Part shown: positions 60,301-64,000 of the stretch, one piece after another
How positions within the stretch are numbered: position 1 is the first letter of the stretch
Layout of the letters: each line of letters opens with the position of its first letter
NCBI GenBank assembly: GCA_937921825.1
Contig: CAKZVK010000024.1
Span: 1-64,000, forward strand
Reading direction: 5' to 3'
DNA length: 64,000 bases
DNA from: an uncultured Saprospiraceae bacterium
GTDB taxonomy: Bacteria > Bacteroidota > Bacteroidia > Chitinophagales > Saprospiraceae
Translations under genes and position numbers: made by a program
The notes under the pieces: generated by a model
Told to the model about the DNA's origin: nothing
The model's database searches: none
Seen by the model: only the letters and a program-made list of their open reading frames with translations

Positions 60301-61592
60301 ATGGTTGTGGTAACAGAGATTTCTGCTTAGTTAACTTGAGATTGACTGATAACAACAATGCTTGTGGAATACCTACTACAGGTAGTACAATAGCAGGTGT
60401 GGTTCAGACAGAAGAAGGAGAGACAGTAGAAGATGTTGAAGTTATGAATGAGCAGATGCCTAACACATCTATGCTTATGGAAATGACTGACGATATCGGT
60501 CACTTCATGTTCGCAGGAAATGACAGAGGTGAAGATTATGAGATATCTGCAAGTAAGAACAATGATTACTTGAATGGTGTAAGTACAATTGACCTTGTTA
60601 AGATTCAGAGACATATTTTAGGTCTTGAATTACTTGACAGTCCTTACAAGATGATTGCAGCTGACGTTAATAGCGATGGTGCAGTAGACGGTAGAGACCT
60701 TGTAGAGCTTAGAAAACTAATCTTAGGAATCTATACTGAGTTACCTCAGAATGGTAGCTGGAGATTTGTAGATGCTACTCAGACATTGGATATCAATAAT
60801 CCATGGAACTTCAATGAGAAGATAGAAGTTAAAGATCTTTCTTCTAATATGATGACTGAGGACTTTGTAGGTGTGAAAGTGGGTGATGTTAACAATAGTG
60901 CTATTGCTAACTTAGCTACAGGAACTACTGAGATGAAGTCTGGTAATGTAATCAACATTGATTTCGCTGATGTACAAGTTGAAGCTGGTCAAGAAGTTGA
61001 GGTTCAAGTAAATGCAAATGTTACTGATCTTTACGGATACCAATTCACAATGTCAACTCCAGGATTACAGCTTGTAAATGTTACAGCTGGTGATCTAGAT
61101 GTAACAGAAGCGAACTTTGGAGTATTCAATAATGTTTTAACTACAAGTTGGAATTCTACAACTGGTGTTAATACTACTGATAACTTATTCACTATGACGT
61201 TCAAGTCAAATGTTTCAGGAAGTCTTTCTGAGATACTAGGATTGAACAGTAGCATAACTTCTGCTGAAGCTTATGTAGGATCTAACTTAGAAATCGTAGA
61301 CATCGCATTAAACAATGCAAATGGTACGTCTGAGTTCGCTCTACATCAGAATGAGCCGAATCCATTCAGAACAACAACTGAAATAGGATTCGTAATGCCA
61401 GAGACAGCTGATGCTACAATGACTGTATATGATGTGACTGGAAAAGTTATTACTGTTATTAACGGTAATTACACTAAAGGTTACAACACTATAGAATTGA
61501 GTAAATCTGATTTAGGAGCTAGTGGTGTTCTTTACTATCAATTAGATAGTGGTGACTTCACTGCAACTAAGAAGATGATTATAATCGAATAG
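54354..61592 (+). CDS. Giant dockerin- and cohesin-like T9SS adhesin (2412 aa)
   Basis: A Cys-rich secreted protein. Signal region ends LGYGQ. It contains a C-terminal-type Asp/Cys module near residues 30-190 (FETFGDGWCAPACIDVSV). HYR-like modules follow (FTCPVDQTVNLQGGECC). The paralog-shared module is at about 690-800 (NINVSIDENCEVFINADMF ... CWGTFTVEDK). A P-domain-like stretch is at about 832-1000 (EATLTSPSGTTVALW, VWTLEIVDNFAFGQGG). A motif ending VKFCC is near 1440. The dockerin pair is at about 2067-2130 (NDYLNGVSTIDLVKIQRHIL; DVNSDGAVDGRDLVELRKLI). A cohesin-like domain is at about 2198-2320 and a type A sorting domain at about 2330-2412 (NEPNPFRTTTEIGF). No catalytic motif is visible. 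Confidence 0.82.
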   Translation: MKKIINLLTQSLAVLSLVLVSMSLGYGQCSPGQINVDVSYTAGGFNGENGWLLWNATAGTPTGPMASAAAGCDPNATVVYSGDGGMNPVAGTTSICVADGSSVELYLFETFGDGWCAPACIDVSVNEDGSNNGCDPLSVAAFTSCPGGPNALFSGATPENMGTPAGGVLAASFTVTGSGCAPPSCSIECPDDIVLSTDPGVCSAFVELPEPVLTGDCVASPVAFVEVGGDLGLPTYNATGLDVSTFTLNVPVDPAVCASCLSTVPSLPMEICLTADWGGATAFESSTVTVSSPSGSVTGVLGLGGVGDCNEDCITIDVPTSWLCGPGGTSVPITIELGADADVDNICGGDDPLLVSFAMPTDCDFYDIQGAIAGGNYPLGETCITYLATGSGSAIPTEQCSFKITVEDNEAPVFTCPVDQTVNLQGGECCQLIDYAVNATDNCGLKAFGLEPSVTTFDGCDPSAAGGSTFDMIYFDIQNNGSNTVFLETINIPVWAGLGSGTFAWEVYITPGTSVGNETNSGAWTLAGSLPEAVYSGGDVASVPITGGFSSTACGDDGLAIGPGESLGIAAGFPIQYTGSFGIEYVFGACTPPTNADGLTLISNGATTNAFAGTLLAPRGFVGNFDYSVQPANGSGSFELVSGLPSGSEFPIGTTQQCFRAEDCSGNMSECKFSVTVNEIPESTRVTSLTCNDNINVSIDENCEVFINADMFLEGTNYGCYFNCYEVYIKDERGVIISSTCSDPEKGELFPDKDRNPVDVNGCKVQLPCGEYTYEVYDACNDNLCWGTFTVEDKIAPMLQCPSSFTVNCTESTEPRATVIGVNANTPDPSPMQWSATGNGASLDYDFGPVDPECIITDVNIQIVLDHGWVPDTEATLTSPSGTTVALWGGTAGVAPCFNPNNDNVNVIFDDESGNAFACHSPAGGPDPNVTPPADCLGVAYDYAALGGSVGFGAMNSQAGDLSMFNGENCGGVWTLEIVDNFAFGQGGCLNETTLFVEGDGPGVPLLAGTLPTITDCEDNSRNQTFVYDASCGKETVRYTDNVSGSGCDGMQILRTWVATDDKGNSGECVQTITVESIGIDTEGTDWFWPDTDVPTIACLDGSSINPDGDSGIQLTCGADASPEGIMKYYLAEYQACVPPPSPDAADYPIYRANLKRFARSKAFPYAVTNEGCESDTYPEETAVIFMENTCNIIFSYNDHVLPACGSDCSGNEKIIREWTALDWCDASTITHTQIIHSKDNNGPQVDLLAAFGVQSTNEMTVSADPWGCQATFTIPAPEHLLDDCSDDITYTVSGPANLSFSNGAWQVSGAPRGVHTYTYTAVDCCGNEGTATLTVTVVDNTPPIPVVIRDVVVGMTYAPSNPEGGSAKVFVDQIDNGSHDGDCGRVKTYIRRMDGENCGNPGNNTFANFNDLPNNVQTPINHDRNDPDGGQFVKFCCADLLNDSFDGGDLDGDGINDYVIIPVEIAVWDDADGDGWPGSSLGDRLSVTWANVRLEAKVAPILTCPPDATIECDQDENSMLVIQSFLGGTATAVSNCGTLDVEYTDECDEDFNKACHHGIVIRTYTIPGTQMTCEQEITINEPGVGTTEYFSGSYYLTDANGDYILQNNGRPIENDNVTFPYEGDAVDVENDDFDDFSEVELDCVDGMLEDEPTWVAEGCGLIGWSLESDTIYLEGDACVKVINKYCVIDWCQYDPSLPGRVPTNGDMKGNEENPGKWCWTVIGKLRDEVAPSVTATDAEFPAQPGGGGSGGFPTSLNCVGTAQMSAVSNDDASDCPSDWIKWVVYVDSYDDGTPNWEWSSFIAPDDGNQIPCWTDTNGNGIPDVRVGSGTCNFDNADSNGTAPGETFTINIPETYPADCDGSTRHKVSWTAFDGCGNISSTTSYFTITDQKAPTPYCVNLSTALMDIPVGGSPEDAMVELWAIDFDRGSFDNCTDDENLLFTFTDDASTVIPEFRSAAMTFTCEDLAGGNPALLTLPIYVWDGCGNRDFCLVNLRLTDNNNACGIPTTGSTIAGVVQTEEGETVEDVEVMNEQMPNTSMLMEMTDDIGHFMFAGNDRGEDYEISASKNNDYLNGVSTIDLVKIQRHILGLELLDSPYKMIAADVNSDGAVDGRDLVELRKLILGIYTELPQNGSWRFVDATQTLDINNPWNFNEKIEVKDLSSNMMTEDFVGVKVGDVNNSAIANLATGTTEMKSGNVINIDFADVQVEAGQEVEVQVNANVTDLYGYQFTMSTPGLQLVNVTAGDLDVTEANFGVFNNVLTTSWNSTTGVNTTDNLFTMTFKSNVSGSLSEILGLNSSITSAEAYVGSNLEIVDIALNNANGTSEFALHQNEPNPFRTTTEIGFVMPETADATMTVYDVTGKVITVINGNYTKGYNTIELSKSDLGASGVLYYQLDSGDFTATKKMIIIE

Positions 61593-61619
61593 TACTAGAA
61601 TAAAATCGGTTTTTGGGAT

Positions 61620-61655
61620 GGCCTCTCTCCACTTGTGGAGGGGGGCTTTTTTTAT
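61620..61655 (+). terminator. Hairpin terminator after the 2412-aa adhesin
   Basis: GCCTCTCTCCAC at 61621-61632 pairs with GTGGAGGGGGGC at 61635-61646 (two G-U pairs) with a very short loop, followed by a run of seven T. This is a canonical intrinsic terminator. Confidence 0.85.
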
Positions 61656-61737
61656 TTACATATGATGAACTAAATATTAAAATATTTATATGTGATAAAT
61701 ACTACTAATATGTTACAACTACATATTATAAAAAATC

Positions 61738-61745
61738 TACATTTG
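61738..61745 (+). promoter_or_regulatory. Candidate -7 element for the lectin-bearing gene
   Basis: TACATTTG matches TAnnTTTG 135 nt before the start codon at 61881, downstream of the terminator. The -33 side is weak. Confidence 0.35.
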
Positions 61746-61880
61746 TTAAGTCTTAGCATCTCTCTCAGGATGATGAGACCCTTTTCAACAACCTAGGAAT
61801 ACTAATAGATCCGTATTAAAGTAAACTGATTTTTATCTGGGTGGCAGAATGTCACTACCCCAAACAGTAAAAAATTTAAA

Positions 61881-64000
61881 ATGGATCTCATGAAGTATTT
61901 GAATCTCTGCCAAGAGAAAAGTGTAGAATTGTGTCTGATTATAGCGGTTATGCTTATAACTGCGGTCTCAGGATACAGTCAGTGTTCTCTTTCCTGCAAC
62001 GGTACCACACAGGTATCCCTTAGTTCCACATGTAATGCTATAATTACACCTAACATGATACTCAGCGATAATGGTATCTCCTGCATGGGTGGTTCTTTAT
62101 CAGTTGTTGTATCGGATGATTATGGTCCAATGCCTGGAGGGAACGAAGTAACTTCTGAATACATGGGTCAGACTTTAACTGCAATGGTTATTGATGCAAC
62201 GAGTGGAAATTCTTGCTGGGGTAATATAATTATAGAAGATAAGCTAGGACCAGCGATTACTGACTGTCCTATGGGTTTCATCACTATGGATTGTCCAGAT
62301 ATGACAACATATTCTGGACCTACATTTACAGATAACTGTGATGGTGATCTGACAGCTGTGCTGCTAACAGAAGATATTACTACGCCTTGTGATCCAGGAA
62401 TAATAAAAGAAATAGTACAGACGTACTCTGCTGTAGATAATAAAGGAAACGTCGCCACTAATCAGTGTACTGTTAGATTAAGACTAAACAGATTCAGCTG
62501 TGATAGAGTAACTTATCCTGACAGTCTTTTGATTAGTGATAATACAGCCCTTAGTTGTGCAGTGGTATCAGATTATGATGCAAATGGCAATGGAAGAATA
62601 GACGAAGGTGAATTAACACCGGCAGAGTTTGGAGTTCCATTCTATACTTTAGAGCCTGAGCCAGGTGTATTTGATACTGTCTTGCTATATCCGTATCCAG
62701 ACATCTACTGTAATACAGTTGTAACTTTTGAAGACATAGTATTACCTAAGATTGGTTGTACACAAAAGATAATGAGAAGATGGTTAATTAATGAATGGCA
62801 CTGTGATGGTGAGAATTCATGTAATTATACTCAGTTAATAGAAATTACAGATAACGAGGGACCAGAAGTTACATGTCAGCCAACACTGGAACTTACGACA
62901 AATACTCTTATTGCTGCTCCGGGAGGTACTTATGGTGATTTCAATTGTGGCGCTGAGGTCAGCTTACCATTACCAGAAGGTACTGATAACTGTTCTGAAG
63001 ATATCAAGTACGACGTTACATACCCAACAGGTCATATCAATGATTACGATGGAGGCAAGATAACTTTACCGATGGGTACTAATGTGGTTTTGTTTACAGT
63101 TTATGACGATTGTTATAACTCATCTACTTGTCACATAGCACTTAATATAGTAGACAATACTCCGCCAATAGCTATTTGCGATCAGAATACGACTGTAAGT
63201 TTGACTTCTGGTGGAACTGCAACTGTAAGATCAGAATCATTTGATGATGGATCTTATGATGATTGTAAAATGCATTGCTCATTAGTAAGAAGAATGGATA
63301 ATGGTACATGCGTATGTCGAGTACCTGAGTTTTGCGACCTCACTTATTTAGGCAATAGAAATGGTTCTAATTATTACTTATCTAACTATAAGATAGCAGC
63401 ATCGATAGCTAAAAATAGAGCAACTTCATATGGAGGTGGTTTAGTAACATTTGAAGACGAGGATGAAGAATCTTGGTTGACAGGGGAAGTAAGGAAAAGA
63501 TGGAGTGACAGGTTCTGGATAGGAATAAAAAGACAGGGCGATGCTTTCTTGAATGAAGATCACACCGCACTAGAATATACTAATTGGGCTACTGATCAAC
63601 CATCATTAGGTATAGGTGAAGACTGTGTCATGGTTACTCCAAACAATCAATGGAACGATGCACCTTGTAGCAGTGAACAAAGATATGTACTCGAAATCGC
63701 AGAAGGATGCGGCTTCTCTAGTGGGGCTAAGTTCTGTTGTGAAGATGCAGGAGCTGAGCATATGGTAGTTCTAAGAGTGGTAGACTTTTATGGAAACTTC
63801 AATGATTGTATGGTCAGCTTGACTGTACAAGATAAGTCTGCACCAAGATTAACTTGCCCGAGCAATATGACCGTTGATTGTGATCACTTATATGATAGAA
63901 ATGATTTAGATAGTGCATTCGGAAGCTTAGAGATAGGAGAGAGCTGCGGCTCTAATATATTCCCATCTGTAGATATTGACTTTGACGAATGTGGCTCTGG
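61881..64000 (+). CDS. T9SS-type adhesin with C-type lectin domain, 3' partial
   Basis: This gene runs off the right edge, so it is missing from the ORF track. 706 codons are visible. The start is ATG at 61881 (a second ATG at 61890 is possible), followed by a signal ending ITAVSGYSQ. The shared N-terminal module of the two upstream adhesins is recognisable (SLSSTCNAIITPNMILS ... NIIIEDKLGP). HYR-like modules follow (TDNEGPEVTC; VDNTPPIAICD). A C-type lectin domain, residues about 485-610, has FWIGIKRQGDAF, YTNWATDQPSLGIGEDCVMV and NNQWNDAPCSSEQRYVLE, with the calcium motif WND. After it the chain resumes with AKFCCEDAGAEHMVV. C-terminal dockerin and sorting domains are expected from the paralogs but lie outside the window. 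Confidence 0.78.
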   Translation, partial: MDLMKYLNLCQEKSVELCLIIAVMLITAVSGYSQCSLSCNGTTQVSLSSTCNAIITPNMILSDNGISCMGGSLSVVVSDDYGPMPGGNEVTSEYMGQTLTAMVIDATSGNSCWGNIIIEDKLGPAITDCPMGFITMDCPDMTTYSGPTFTDNCDGDLTAVLLTEDITTPCDPGIIKEIVQTYSAVDNKGNVATNQCTVRLRLNRFSCDRVTYPDSLLISDNTALSCAVVSDYDANGNGRIDEGELTPAEFGVPFYTLEPEPGVFDTVLLYPYPDIYCNTVVTFEDIVLPKIGCTQKIMRRWLINEWHCDGENSCNYTQLIEITDNEGPEVTCQPTLELTTNTLIAAPGGTYGDFNCGAEVSLPLPEGTDNCSEDIKYDVTYPTGHINDYDGGKITLPMGTNVVLFTVYDDCYNSSTCHIALNIVDNTPPIAICDQNTTVSLTSGGTATVRSESFDDGSYDDCKMHCSLVRRMDNGTCVCRVPEFCDLTYLGNRNGSNYYLSNYKIAASIAKNRATSYGGGLVTFEDEDEESWLTGEVRKRWSDRFWIGIKRQGDAFLNEDHTALEYTNWATDQPSLGIGEDCVMVTPNNQWNDAPCSSEQRYVLEIAEGCGFSSGAKFCCEDAGAEHMVVLRVVDFYGNFNDCMVSLTVQDKSAPRLTCPSNMTVDCDHLYDRNDLDSAFGSLEIGESCGSNIFPSVDIDFDECGS
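63330..63712 (+). other. C-type lectin-like domain (within partial adhesin)
   Basis: The order WIG, then W..DQPS...EDC, then WND..C and a closing Y-V-L-E strand is the classical long-form C-type lectin pattern. WND and the Glu in GEDC match calcium ligands. The sugar-specifying tripeptide is QPS rather than EPN or QPD. It is inserted in the loop of a motif that the two paralogs carry without a lectin. Confidence 0.8.

Noticed and set aside
41702-64000. A classical cellulosome locus
   Set aside because: No glycoside hydrolase, polysaccharide lyase, esterase or cellulose-binding domain was seen in any of the dockerin proteins, so a cellulose-degrading role is not supported.

Overview
The window is AT-rich chromosomal DNA of a Bacteroidota bacterium, most likely a Saprospiraceae-like (Lewinella/Saprospira-type) marine or aquatic surface dweller. 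This rests on type IX secretion (T9SS) C-terminal sorting domains of both type A and type B, a PorP/SprF protein, SprB-like repeats, many lipoproteins and outer-membrane barrels, SdrD B-like and HYR-like adhesion modules, an ECF sigma factor paired with a barrel protein, and promoter -7 elements of the Bacteroidota form TAnnTTTG. No rRNA, tRNA, CRISPR array, prophage or insertion sequence was seen.

Left part (1-22 kb): a 5'-truncated beta-helix-like fragment and a repeat-bearing intergenic stretch, then a divergent glycosyltransferase/DUF547 pair. A tightly overlapped minus-strand operon follows (M1 peptidase, six-TM protein, BamA/TamA-type barrel). Next come a tspO-folB-nhaC run, an SdrD B-like lipoprotein, a thiol peroxidase-like lipoprotein, an Omp28-like T9SS protein, a tetratricopeptide-like protein, a DUF4197 lipoprotein, an AI-2E family transporter, a Xaa-Pro aminopeptidase, a NatAB-type ABC exporter, an SH3 lipoprotein and glutamate racemase.

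Middle part (22-41 kb): an uncharacterised lipoprotein; an operon of a large surface lipoprotein, an ECF sigma factor and a membrane-anchored anti-sigma-like protein fused to a barrel; a CBS protein; a secreted reprolysin-like protease with a P-domain; an AbrB-like regulator; a giant uncharacterised outer-membrane protein; a secreted animal-type haem peroxidase; and a Tat-exported aspartylglucosaminidase-like enzyme.

Right part (41-64 kb) is the most striking. A NarL-type response regulator carries Lys at the position of CheY Asp13. It is followed by an adhesin of 1617 aa ending in dockerin, cohesin-like domain and type A sorting domain. Next is an 1878-aa protein with seven cohesin-like modules, about eight SprB-like repeats and a type B sorting domain, followed by its PorP/SprF partner and a small secreted protein. 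A 2412-aa adhesin then ends in the same dockerin, cohesin-like and sorting-domain arrangement, and a third paralog with an inserted C-type lectin domain runs off the window. Together they look like a T9SS-exported, calcium-dependent cohesin-dockerin surface assembly that carries adhesion and lectin modules rather than cellulases. This functional reading is inference: family assignments come from reading motifs, with no database search.
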